DNA of 30,502 nucleotides, taken from NCBI GenBank assembly GCA_964421675.1, contig CAYQXV010000037.1, positions 1 to 30,502 of the forward strand, written 5' to 3'. The position numbers and the translations under genes are program-made. Positions 17,043 through 24,655 of this stretch are shown one piece after another; the stretch's first letter is position 1, and each line of letters starts with the position of its first letter. The notes beneath the pieces were generated by a model that ran no database searches, was not told the origin of the DNA, and worked only from the letters and a program-made list of their open reading frames with translations. The stretch comes from CALLPQ01 sp964421675 (GTDB lineage: Bacteria > Pseudomonadota > Alphaproteobacteria > Caulobacterales > Parvularculaceae).

Positions 17043-17371
17043 GTTTTTACCGCCCTTACTGCATCCACTGGCCTTTTTGCGTCTACTGGCGCAGCACTCT
17101 TGTTCGGCGTTTCAAAACTTTTTGCCAAGGCCATCCCTTGCGCGGTTAATCGGTAAATGTGGCGCGCGGGCCGCCCCTCTCGTTCGGGTTCGCTCCATTT
17201 CGCCTCCAACAGTCCCTGTTCATTCAGCCGGATCAACATCGGGTATAATGTTCCCGATTTTATCGCGGTGCTTTTGGACAGGTCGTAGCCATACCACCAA
17301 TGGTCCGGCTCTCGTGACATTGTCGCCAGGACCGATTGCGCTTGGCGCGAGGGTTTGCGATTTCGTTTCAT
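17039..17371 (-). CDS. PadR-family transcriptional regulator
   Basis: Winged-helix repressor of 110 aa. The PadR pattern is clear: WWYGYDLSK, then KSGTLYPMLIRLNEQGLLEAKW and GRPARHIYRLTAQG. The C-terminal helix typical of the family is replaced by a short Lys/Ala/Val tail, so this is the minimal PadR form. The ATG at 17371 lies directly beside an inverted repeat and a promoter-like pair, which points to autoregulation and possibly to a leaderless message. It overlaps the downstream membrane-protein gene by 4 nt. Confidence 0.9.
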   Translation of the reverse strand: MKRNRKPSRQAQSVLATMSREPDHWWYGYDLSKSTAIKSGTLYPMLIRLNEQGLLEAKWSEPEREGRPARHIYRLTAQGMALAKSFETPNKSAAPVDAKRPVDAVRAVKT

Positions 17372-17405
17372 AACTCTAATCTATATATGTAGAGTTAAGA
17401 GTCAA
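17372..17405 (-). promoter_or_regulatory. padR promoter with overlapping inverted-repeat operator
   Basis: AACTCTA (17372–17378) and TAGAGTT (17390–17396) form a perfect 7-bp inverted repeat around an 11-nt A/T centre. On the minus strand TTGACT (17405–17400) and TAGATT (17383–17378) are separated by 16 nt. The -10 box is 6 nt from the padR ATG, leaving no room for a ribosome binding site. The dyad covers the -10 and the probable transcription start, as expected of a self-repressing PadR operator. Confidence 0.55.
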
Positions 17406-17585
17406 CCCCGCCATGATGCCGCGATCCCAGCTCTGCGATTTAGCCATTGCGAGTTGAGGGGCTCCCCATTTTATGACAGTTTAGGCGATGAGATCATCAC
17501 CCCTTGTGCGCCCCAAAATGGTTGACTGTTGAGGGAAAAGACGCGCCGCATGAATGTAGGTTGGGGAATTGATAAAGAGGACGTT

Positions 17586-18233
17586 ATGAAACGAACCCAC
17601 CATTTTATCGCGTTCGTGTGCGCGCTGCTGCTCGCAGGATGTTCCTCGGTTCTGCCCCCGTCCCCTGCCCCGCAGCGCAATGTCAATCGCGACTTAATCC
17701 GCACCTATGCGAGCGAGCCCCTCTCGGGAACGGCAATTCTGCGCATTGACGATATTTATGAAACCCGGCTGGAAGAAGTCATCCGTACAGAATTTATCGA
17801 TGAGGCCGCGCGCCAAGGGCTGCAAAGCACCGACGATGGCACCTTGCGTCTGTCATTGATTATGGATGAAGAAACCCAGCGCGCTGCGCGCCGTGCGGAG
17901 TCAATCGTGCGCATCACCAGCAGCCAGATCACCATTCCTGGCTCTAACCATGGCGAGGTGATTGACGAAACAGCCGGTGTTGGGTTTGTCTTTGGCAATC
18001 GCGACAAAGGCCAAGCGCACCGAAATGCAACCATGCGATTACGCCTTATCCTGAGCGACGGAGAAACCAGCTATTGGACCGGTGTCGCCCACGCAGAGCT
18101 AGACGGACGCCCGCGAACCGCATTGGCCAGAGCGATGGCAAGAGAACTCGGCGCCCTCATCGGACAAGATACAGATTTACCCGCAATGCGCTTTACGCCA
18201 GCGCCGGAAGAAATCGTAGAGCTGCAAGAATAA
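17586..18233 (+). CDS. Predicted lipoprotein, function unknown
   Basis: Protein of 215 aa with a lipoprotein signal peptide ending in lipobox LLAGC (Cys at about residue 19) and a Pro-rich linker (PPSPAPQ) behind it. The mature part is soluble, mixed alpha/beta, with no motif I recognise. It contains a TVGV-like Gly-rich stretch (TAGVGFVFGN). The ATG at 17586 is chosen because GAGG lies just upstream and the signal peptide begins there; an earlier start at 17529 would put charged residues ahead of the signal. It converges on the YbjQ-family gene with 9 nt between the stops. Confidence 0.8.
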   Translation: MKRTHHFIAFVCALLLAGCSSVLPPSPAPQRNVNRDLIRTYASEPLSGTAILRIDDIYETRLEEVIRTEFIDEAARQGLQSTDDGTLRLSLIMDEETQRAARRAESIVRITSSQITIPGSNHGEVIDETAGVGFVFGNRDKGQAHRNATMRLRLILSDGETSYWTGVAHAELDGRPRTALARAMARELGALIGQDTDLPAMRFTPAPEEIVELQE

Positions 18234-18242
18234 ATCTTCCGC

Positions 18243-18563
18243 CTACACCCGGCTAAGACGGACGGCAGTTCCGAAGGCCAGAATTTCTGCGGAATTGGCC
18301 ATGACGGTTGATGTGGTAAATCGCATGCCAATTACGGCGTCGGCGCCCATGGCTTGGGCGTGGACCACCATGCGGTCATAGGCTTGCTCGCGGGCTTCGG
18401 CTAACATTTTAGTATATTCAGAAAGCTCGCCGCCAACGACCTGGCGCAGGCTTGCGACAATATCGGTTCCAACATGCTTTGCACGGATTACATTGCCGCG
18501 GGTGATGCCAAGAATTTCAGTAACAACATGTCCGGGTACAGTTTCTGTGGTGCTCACTATCAT
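18243..18563 (-). CDS. YbjQ/UPF0145 family protein
   Basis: Cytosolic 106-aa protein of the YbjQ (DUF74) family, often annotated as a heavy-metal-binding domain, with pentameric structures known but no proven function. Typical motifs are GITRGNVIRAKHVG, LREVVGGE-like (LRQVVGGELSEYTKML), and GADAVIGMRFTTS. Length is normal. The ATG at 18563 has an AAGGA ribosome binding site overlapping the end of the small membrane protein gene 3 nt upstream, so the two are cotranscribed. Confidence 0.9.
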   Translation of the reverse strand: MIVSTTETVPGHVVTEILGITRGNVIRAKHVGTDIVASLRQVVGGELSEYTKMLAEAREQAYDRMVVHAQAMGADAVIGMRFTTSTVMANSAEILAFGTAVRLSRV

Positions 18564-18566
18564 GTT

Positions 18567-18776
18567 TTAATCCTTCACATTTTTTTCGTAATAATCATCC
18601 TCTTTATTATTCAGGCGATCGCGTAAAACGCCGAAAAATAAAACAGCAATAAATGCAAGGACGATAAAGCCGATAAAACCGAACGGGCCTGCCGCAACAA
18701 GGCCAAACAGGATTAACAGTCCATAAATGACGGCGCCAATAACGACGCCGATGAGTGCTAATGTTGACAGGTTCAT
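18567..18776 (-). CDS. Small two-helix membrane protein
   Basis: Protein of 69 aa with two hydrophobic segments (about 5–28 and 32–50) and a charged, acidic C terminus (NNKEDDYYEKNVKD). The ATG at 18776 is preceded by a strong AAGGGGG. A longer frame from 18851 would start inside lolD and add a non-membrane leader. It is encoded directly ahead of the YbjQ-family gene. Function unknown; a membrane anchor or partner for the YbjQ protein is a guess from linkage. Confidence 0.72.
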   Translation of the reverse strand: MNLSTLALIGVVIGAVIYGLLILFGLVAAGPFGFIGFIVLAFIAVLFFGVLRDRLNNKEDDYYEKNVKD

Positions 18777-18847
18777 AAATCCCCCTTGATTATTTATTAT
18801 AGATAGGAACGCGCAACGGAAATTCAAGGCCGCGCGGGCCAAAACCG

Positions 18848-19534
18848 TCACCCGTTCCAGGGAACAAGCGTCATATCTTTAATCGTCATTACCCTGTCCA
18901 TTCGCCGGGCAAGGTTTTGGTCGTGGGTTGCGATTAGGGCTGAAAGACCTTCATTTTTGACGAGCGATAGAAGCGCATCGAAAACCGAGTCGGATGTTTT
19001 GACATCAAGATTGCCGGTGGGCTCATCGGCCAATAGAATTTTCGGCTGATTGACGAGCGCGCGGGCAATGGCTGTGCGCTGTTGTTCGCCGCCCGATAAT
19101 TGACCGGGCTGATGGTGCGTGCGTTCTGCAAGCCCCATTAACGTCAACAAGCGCTGCGCATCTTTTCGTGCATCGCGCATTGAGGCCCCTGCCATTAATC
19201 GCGGCAGGGCGACATTGCCGAGGGCATCAAATTCGGCAAGCAAATGATGAAACTGATAGACAAACCCAAGATCGTCGCGGCGTATTAAGGTGCGCGCCCG
19301 GTCGGTTAAGTCATCCGTGTGTTGACCATCAATGATGACTTTGCCTTGGGACGGGGCCTCAAGCAAGCCAGCAATATGGAGCAATGAAGACTTTCCCGAA
19401 CCAGACGGGCCGAGCAGTGCCACTGCCTCCCCGCGCGCCAATTCAAAATCAACACCCTGTAATACGTTTAGCGCCCCAAATGAGCGCGAGACATTTTTCA
19501 ATTGCAGGGTCGTACCATTATGTGACTTACTCAT
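18848..19534 (-). CDS. lolD: Lipoprotein-releasing ABC transporter ATPase LolD
   Basis: ATPase subunit (228 aa) that powers release of outer-membrane lipoproteins from the inner membrane to LolA. Walker A is GPSGSGKSS (42–50), the signature LSGGEQQR starts at 146, and Walker B is ILLADEPTGNLD (166–177). FVYQFHHLLAEFDALGNV (91–108) is characteristic of LolD among MacB-type ATPases. It overlaps the end of the permease gene by 8 nt (19527–19534) and follows it in one operon. Confidence 0.95.
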   Translation of the reverse strand: MSKSHNGTTLQLKNVSRSFGALNVLQGVDFELARGEAVALLGPSGSGKSSLLHIAGLLEAPSQGKVIIDGQHTDDLTDRARTLIRRDDLGFVYQFHHLLAEFDALGNVALPRLMAGASMRDARKDAQRLLTLMGLAERTHHQPGQLSGGEQQRTAIARALVNQPKILLADEPTGNLDVKTSDSVFDALLSLVKNEGLSALIATHDQNLARRMDRVMTIKDMTLVPWNG

Positions 19535-21009
19535 AACGCAGCGCCTCTACCGGGTCGAGCTTTGCCGCTTTCCAAGAAGGATAGAGCGTGGTGATAAAGG
19601 TCATTGCCAACGTCCAACCGACAACAAACCAGGTTTCGGTCCATTGCATGCGGGCGGGCAATTCCTTGAACAGATAAATCTCCGCATTAAAAAGTTTAAT
19701 GTTCAACTGGTCAGATAGAAACACTTCAATCGAGGCAATATTGGCAACGAAAAGTGCGCCTAATAACAAACCGCTAAAGGTGCCCAAAACCCCGATTAAC
19801 GAGCCGGATAAAAAGAACACGCGCATGATTGCCCCGCGCGTTGCCCCCATGGTTCGCAAAATGGCAATGTCGCGGGTTTTATCCTTCACCATCATGATCA
19901 GCCCGGTAATGATGTTGAGCGCTGCCACGGTAACAATCAGGGATAGGATTATCCGCACCATGCCGCGCTCAACACGCAAGGCATTATAGTAAGCGGCGTT
20001 TACCTGTCGCCAGTCGCGCACAAAATATTGCCCGGCCTCTTGTGTGATTGCGGGCAATATCGGATCGAGGTCATCGGGCTTTTCTACGCGCAACTCCAAT
20101 TTTTGAACGGTGCCGGGAAAGCGGAAAAACAATTGCGCTTGATCGAGCGGCATGAAGATAAACAATTCATCAAATTGCGTATTATCAACCGAGAATACCG
20201 CGCCAATGCGATAGTCTTTCTTTCGGATGGTGGCGCCAAAGGGCGTTTCGGCCCCGCGCCCCGATATTAGCTGAATGAAATCTCCGGCGCGCACCCCAAG
20301 CTTGAAGGCGAGCGCGCTGCCAATAATAATTTCATCGGCTTTGCCTTCTTGCGTTGCAAAACCATCATAAGACCCGCCAATAATCGATTCCGGTTTGGTC
20401 AGCACATCGCGCTCGAGCAAATCCTCCTTGCGAATGCCAACAACCACTGCGCCGGTTTCTGCGCGCTCAGCGGCGACATAGACCGGGGCCTGAATGACGG
20501 GGGCCGCATTGACAATTTGCGGGATGGTTTTGAGCCGCTCACTCAAGCGCTCATAATCTGTGATCGGCTCATAGCTTTCCACATAGACATGCCCGTTCAG
20601 CCCAAGCAATTGATCAAGCAGCTTGGCACGAAACCCTTGCATCACCGCCATGACCACAATCAACACGGCCACAGCCAGCATGATGCCCAAAAAGGCGATA
20701 ATCGAGATTAGCGATACGCCCTGCCCGGCGCGGGTCGCGCCCAAATATCGCCGCGCAATCATCCATTCAAAAAAGGAGAACGGCATTGCTGCCTTAGGGG
20801 CAGCTTTGGGGGCTGCCTTAGNNNNNNNNNNNNNNNNNNNNNNNNNNNNNNNNNNNNNNNNNNNNNNNNNNNNNNNNNNNNNNNNNNNNNNNNNNNNNNN
20901 NNNNNNNNNNNNNNNNNNNNNTGGGGGCTGCCTTAGAGGCTGTTTTGGGGGCTGTCTTGCGGCCCGTTTTAGGGGAACTCTTTATCGTTGGCTTATTGTT
21001 ATCACTCAT
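19527..21009 (-). CDS. lolC: Lipoprotein-releasing permease LolC/LolE type, with N-terminal extension
   Basis: Inner-membrane permease of the Lol system, with four helices (one near the start of the canonical domain, three near the C terminus) and a large periplasmic domain. Motifs are FEWMIARRYLGATRAGQGVSLIS, RTMGATRGAIMRVF and the C-terminal YPSWKAAKLDPVEALRYE. A single LolC/E-type gene suggests the homodimeric 'LolF' arrangement. The canonical protein begins at 20786 (419 aa), but the frame stays open upstream with Lys-Ala-Ala-Pro repeats into a 100-N gap. Joining the gap at its 15-nt flanking overlap gives one continuous frame back to the ATG at 21009, about 455 aa. Neither start has a strong ribosome binding site. 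Confidence 0.9.
20822..20921. other. 100-N scaffold gap in the lolC 5' region
   Basis: Exactly 100 N flanked by identical 15-mers, TGGGGGCTGCCTTAG, at 20807–20821 and 20922–20936. The repeats encode Lys-Ala-Ala-Pro units, which probably broke the assembly. Confidence 0.92.
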
Positions 21010-21024
21010 AACTGTGTTCAACAT

Positions 21025-21373
21025 CCTGGATACATGCGGGCAGCGCTCAAGACCTAACCTCAGTCCCTTTTGGTCACCTCTACCTGTTGGTTAATCCCTA
21101 GCCTGTTTTGCGATTGCTGCAAGCCTATCCGTCACGCCGCTGGTCCCGATTTTCGATCAGATCCCACTAGACCCAATGTACCGGGTTTTCTGGACGTGAC
21201 GCGGACCATGACATTACCCACATAACAACGTGGATAAACCGGATTTGATTGCCGGGGAGGAGATGTGTAGGCCCCTCGCCCCATCCCCCCTATTTGGGGG
21301 AGTGTAAACCGGGCGCGGTGCCAACATATGAAGACTACCGCAGCGTTTTGGCGGTCAAACTGGGAGAGATCTA
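21025..21373. other. Intergenic region, no recognised gene
   Basis: About 350 nt between lolC and a short plus-strand ORF. It holds a G/C hairpin, TCCCCC/GGGGGA at 21284–21301, without a following T-tract, and a CCAC/GTGG inverted repeat near 21220–21235. The lolC promoter must lie here, but I see no convincing hexamers. No tRNA or known RNA motif was recognised. Confidence 0.4.
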
Positions 21374-21469
21374 ATGGGTAGGCACGAGATAAAATTGTCG
21401 AATATATTGGTGGTTGCGAGTTTATACGCCACGCTTGTTTTCATTGGCGTGCGCGCCATTGGCATCTAA
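21374..21469 (+). CDS. Possible 31-aa single-helix membrane peptide
   Basis: The short frame from ATG 21374 to TAA 21469 encodes a basic N terminus (MGRHEIK) followed by one hydrophobic helix of about 20 residues (ILVVASLYATLVFIGVRAIGI). GGGAGAG lies 5–6 nt upstream. The shape is that of a bacterial small membrane protein, but with only 31 codons chance cannot be excluded. Confidence 0.35.
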   Translation: MGRHEIKLSNILVVASLYATLVFIGVRAIGI

Positions 21470-21538
21470 GTGTCACTGGGTTTTAATCACAATTGATATC
21501 TAAGCGCAGTTGCCCCCCATCAAGCGGGTAGTGTGCGC

Positions 21539-22282
21539 TTACTTCTTGGGACAACGTCTTCGCGGGCTAATCGGTGCGCCCACAGCGCTGGTCACTTGGA
21601 TTTTCTCCAGCGATACCGCAACGCCGGCTGACCAATCACAATAAATTTCCTTGGCCTCCCACTCGCTTTCTGAGGTCATGGCGCCAGTTTTTGGATTTAC
21701 CATCACAACAAAGGGCGACCAGACACGGTGCCAGCCGCGGTCATTGGCCATTTTTGTAATGCCAAGCTCATCGGCGAGTTTTAGCCCATGGTCCGATCTT
21801 GCGTGCAATCGCAAAACCGGAATGGTCAGGGGCGTTTTACGCGCCTTATAGGCGGTGAGTGCAGAGCGGGAAAAATATCGGGCGACATTGCGGCCAAGCA
21901 CGGGGCGCTCTGGATTAAAAACCGCGCGCTCTAGCACCACGCAATAAGGGCACCGATTGAACCCAAAGATCACCATAAGCGGCTGATTTTTCTCCTTGGC
22001 ATTGGCCAATGCAGCCTCATAGAGCGAACGCGATTCGCGGCAGCCATAATATTTGACTTCGCGGACCGCTTCTTCCTTGCAACCCGGAATTGCGGGGAAC
22101 GCTTGATAATCAACCGCCGGGGTAAAAAGGGGCTGGGCCAGGTACGAAGTCTCCTCTTGCGCCTGTTGTGCATCGGCGCGGGAGATAGGGTCTGCGATAA
22201 GGATAGCAACGCTGGCAATAAACAGCCCCGTAAGCAGGCTAAAAACAACTCTAGTCATCATAACAAGGCTACCATCACTCAT
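21539..22282 (-). CDS. Exported thioredoxin-fold protein
   Basis: Protein of 247 aa from the chosen start. It has an N-terminal signal peptide or anchor (hydrophobic VVFSLLTGLFIASVAILIA) and a thioredoxin-like fold with the redox motif C-P-Y-C (about residues 111–114, in FGFNRCPYCVVLERAV). An extra cysteine pair lies before it (about 68 and 81, in PGCKEEA and YYGCRES). The role is probably periplasmic thiol chemistry, but the partner is unknown. Possible starts are 22282, 22261 and 22258; a longer frame from 22366 would place about 28 charged residues ahead of the signal, so I reject it. It is transcribed away from groES. Confidence 0.78.
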   Translation of the reverse strand: MSDGSLVMMTRVVFSLLTGLFIASVAILIADPISRADAQQAQEETSYLAQPLFTPAVDYQAFPAIPGCKEEAVREVKYYGCRESRSLYEAALANAKEKNQPLMVIFGFNRCPYCVVLERAVFNPERPVLGRNVARYFSRSALTAYKARKTPLTIPVLRLHARSDHGLKLADELGITKMANDRGWHRVWSPFVVMVNPKTGAMTSESEWEAKEIYCDWSAGVAVSLEKIQVTSAVGAPISPRRRCPKK

Positions 22283-22417
22283 TTCATCGAACAGCTTGTA
22301 TACGCATTCGCGTCCCTCTTGCCAATCAAGACGCTTGCTAATCGTTTTTATTGGGTGGGGCCTCAAAAAAACGCCCCGCTGCTATTGACGATCTCAAGGT
22401 CAGCGCTTACCTCCCCA
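22283..22417. other. Divergent promoter region, thioredoxin-like gene / groES
   Basis: Region carrying signals for both divergent genes. TTGACG at 22385–22390 followed after 17 nt by TACCTC (22408–22413) is a weak candidate groE promoter that would start transcription inside the CIRCE element. Confidence 0.3.
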
Positions 22418-22444
22418 TCAGCACTCGCATGGCATGAGTGCTAA
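22418..22444 (+). promoter_or_regulatory. CIRCE operator (HrcA binding site) of groESL
   Basis: TCAGCACTC – 9 nt – GAGTGCTAA matches the CIRCE consensus (TTAGCACTC-N9-GAGTGCTAA) at every position except one in the left arm. It lies 110 nt ahead of the groES ATG. HrcA is expected to repress the operon here until heat or unfolded protein titrates GroEL. Confidence 0.93.
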
Positions 22445-22553
22445 ACCAGTATTCATGCCAGCGATATGCCTTTTATTTAACTTTAAAAACAAGCCTCAAC
22501 CCATTGTTTTGTCTTGTTTTTTGAAAATTAGAGAACGACATTAGGAGAAACTT

Positions 22554-22841
22554 ATGGGCTTTCGTCCCCTTCATGATCGTGTCCTCGTCCGTCGCCTAGA
22601 CGAAGATGAGAAAACTTCTGGCGGGATCATTATCCCAGACACAGCCAAAGAGAAGCCATCACAAGGTGAGATCATTTCTGTTGGTTCTGGCGCCAGAGGC
22701 GATGCCAATGAAATTCTGCCACTAGAAGTCAAATCAGGTGACAAAATCCTGTTCGGCAAATGGTCCGGTACTGAAGTCAAACTCGATGGCGAAGATCTGC
22801 TCATCATGAAAGAGTCTGACATTCTCGGCATCATTGACTAA
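22554..22841 (+). CDS. groES: Co-chaperonin GroES
   Basis: Ten-kDa lid protein (95 aa) that caps GroEL heptamer rings. Family motifs are FRPLHDRVLVRRLDEDEKTSGGIIIPDTAKEKP, including the mobile loop, then GDKILFGKWSGTEVKLDGEDLLIMKESDILGI. AGGAG lies 6 nt ahead of the ATG. It is 33 nt upstream of groEL and is controlled by the CIRCE element. Confidence 0.98.
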   Translation: MGFRPLHDRVLVRRLDEDEKTSGGIIIPDTAKEKPSQGEIISVGSGARGDANEILPLEVKSGDKILFGKWSGTEVKLDGEDLLIMKESDILGIID

Positions 22842-22874
22842 CCCCATTTATCACAAGTTTTAGGAGACAGTTAC

Positions 22875-24536
22875 ATGTCAGCCAAAGAGGTTAAGTTTGA
22901 CGTAGAAGCGCGCGAAAAAATGCTGCGCGGCGTCGACATTCTCGCCAACGCGGTGAAAGTTACACTCGGTCCAAAAGGCCGCAACGTCGTTATCGACAAA
23001 TCATTCGGCGCACCACGCATCACCAAAGATGGTGTTACCGTTGCAAAAGAAATCGAGCTTGAAGACAAGTTTGAAAATATGGGCGCACAGATGGTGCGTG
23101 AAGTTGCAAGCCGCACCAATGACGAAGCCGGTGACGGAACAACAACAGCGACCGTTCTTGCGCAAGCAATCGTTCGCGAAGGTGCAAAATCAGTTGCAGC
23201 GGGCATGAACCCGATGGATCTGAAACGCGGCATCGACCTTGCTGTTGGCAAAGTTATCGACGACATTAAAACACGCGCAACAAAAATCGCTTCTTCTTCA
23301 GAAATCGCTCAGGTTGGAACAATCTCTGCGAATGGCGAAAAAGAAATTGGCGACATGATTGCACAAGCCATGGATAAAGTTGGCAATGAAGGCGTGATCA
23401 CGGTTGAAGAAGCCAAGTCTTTGGAAACTGAACTCGATGTTGTTGAAGGCATGCAGTTCGATCGCGGATATTTGTCACCTTACTTCGTCACAAACCCAGA
23501 CAAAATGCTTGCTGAACTGGAAGATCCGTTCATCTTGCTGCACGAGAAAAAACTGTCTGGCCTACAGCCAATGCTGCCATTGCTCGAATCTGTTGTTCAG
23601 TCTGGCAAACCCCTTCTGATCATTGCTGAAGACATTGAAGGCGAAGCGCTGGCGACACTCGTTGTGAACCGTCTTCGCGGCGGCCTGAAAGTTGCTGCGG
23701 TTAAAGCACCAGGATTTGGTGATCGCCGTAAAGCAATGCTCGAAGATATCGCTATCTTGACCGGTGGTCAGGTGATTTCTGAAGATCTTGGCATCAAGCT
23801 GGAAACAGTGACCTTGGATATGCTGGGTACAGCGAAAAAAGTCGCGATCTCCAAAGACGACACAACAGTTGTTGATGGTGCTGGCGACAAAGGCGACATT
23901 GAAGGTCGCACGACGCAAATCCGTCGTCAGATCGAAGATACAACATCTGATTACGACCGTGAGAAACTGCAAGAACGTCTGGCGAAACTCGCTGGCGGTG
24001 TTGCTGTTCTTAAAGTTGGCGGCGCAACCGAAGTTGAAGTGAAAGAACGCAAAGACCGCGTTGATGATGCGTTGAACGCAACACGCGCTGCGGTTGAAGA
24101 AGGCATCGTGCCTGGCGGCGGGACAGCGCTTTTATATGCGTCTAAAATTCTCGACGGCCTTACAGGTGTAAATCCTGATCAGGATGCGGGCATCAATATT
24201 GTGCGCCGTGCTCTGCAAGCGCCTATCCGTCAGATTGTTGAAAATGCTGGCGGCGAAGGCTCTATTGTTGTTGGCAAGCTGCTTGAGCAAGACAACTTCA
24301 AATTCGGTCTTAACGCTCAAACTGGCGAATATGGCGATCTCATCGATGCCGGTATTGTTGATCCTGCAAAAGTTGTGCGTCACGCACTCCAAGATGCCGG
24401 GTCCGTTGCTGGTCTGTTGATCACCACCGAAGCCATGGTTGCTGATGCGCCTAAGAAAGATGGCGGCGCTCCTGGCGGCGGCATGCCTGATATGGGCGGC
24501 ATGGGCGGAATGGGCGGTATGGGCGGCATGATGTAA
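22875..24536 (+). CDS. groEL: Chaperonin GroEL
   Basis: ATP-driven folding chamber subunit, 553 aa, full length. Motifs visible are VTLGPKGRNVVIDKSFGAP, the ATP-site GDGTTTATVLAQ, the apical-domain RGYLSPYFVTN, and the C-terminal Gly-Gly-Met repeat tail ending GGMGGMM. AGGAG lies upstream of the ATG at 22875. It ends in a strong terminator. No oddity is visible in the coding sequence. Confidence 0.98.
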   Translation: MSAKEVKFDVEAREKMLRGVDILANAVKVTLGPKGRNVVIDKSFGAPRITKDGVTVAKEIELEDKFENMGAQMVREVASRTNDEAGDGTTTATVLAQAIVREGAKSVAAGMNPMDLKRGIDLAVGKVIDDIKTRATKIASSSEIAQVGTISANGEKEIGDMIAQAMDKVGNEGVITVEEAKSLETELDVVEGMQFDRGYLSPYFVTNPDKMLAELEDPFILLHEKKLSGLQPMLPLLESVVQSGKPLLIIAEDIEGEALATLVVNRLRGGLKVAAVKAPGFGDRRKAMLEDIAILTGGQVISEDLGIKLETVTLDMLGTAKKVAISKDDTTVVDGAGDKGDIEGRTTQIRRQIEDTTSDYDREKLQERLAKLAGGVAVLKVGGATEVEVKERKDRVDDALNATRAAVEEGIVPGGGTALLYASKILDGLTGVNPDQDAGINIVRRALQAPIRQIVENAGGEGSIVVGKLLEQDNFKFGLNAQTGEYGDLIDAGIVDPAKVVRHALQDAGSVAGLLITTEAMVADAPKKDGGAPGGGMPDMGGMGGMGGMGGMM

Positions 24537-24563
24537 TGCAGCTCAACCCTCACGTTGAATAGA

Positions 24564-24598
24564 AAAGGGCGGCATTCTAATGCCGCCCTTTTTATTTG
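24564..24598 (+). terminator. Rho-independent terminator of groESL
   Basis: A 12-bp perfect stem (24564–24575 with 24580–24591, core GGGCGGCAT) with loop TCTA; the T-run starts in the stem and continues past it. It lies 28 nt after the groEL stop. Confidence 0.92.
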
Positions 24599-24655
24599 TG
24601 GGAACCTGATTGCATCGCCAATAGCCGCTAATCAGTACCCTTATTATTGTGAAAT

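Noticed and set aside
20818..21024. Separate small Lys-rich protein next to lolC
   Set aside because: Its frame joins the lolC frame when the flanking 15-mers are overlapped, so it is better read as the N terminus of LolC.
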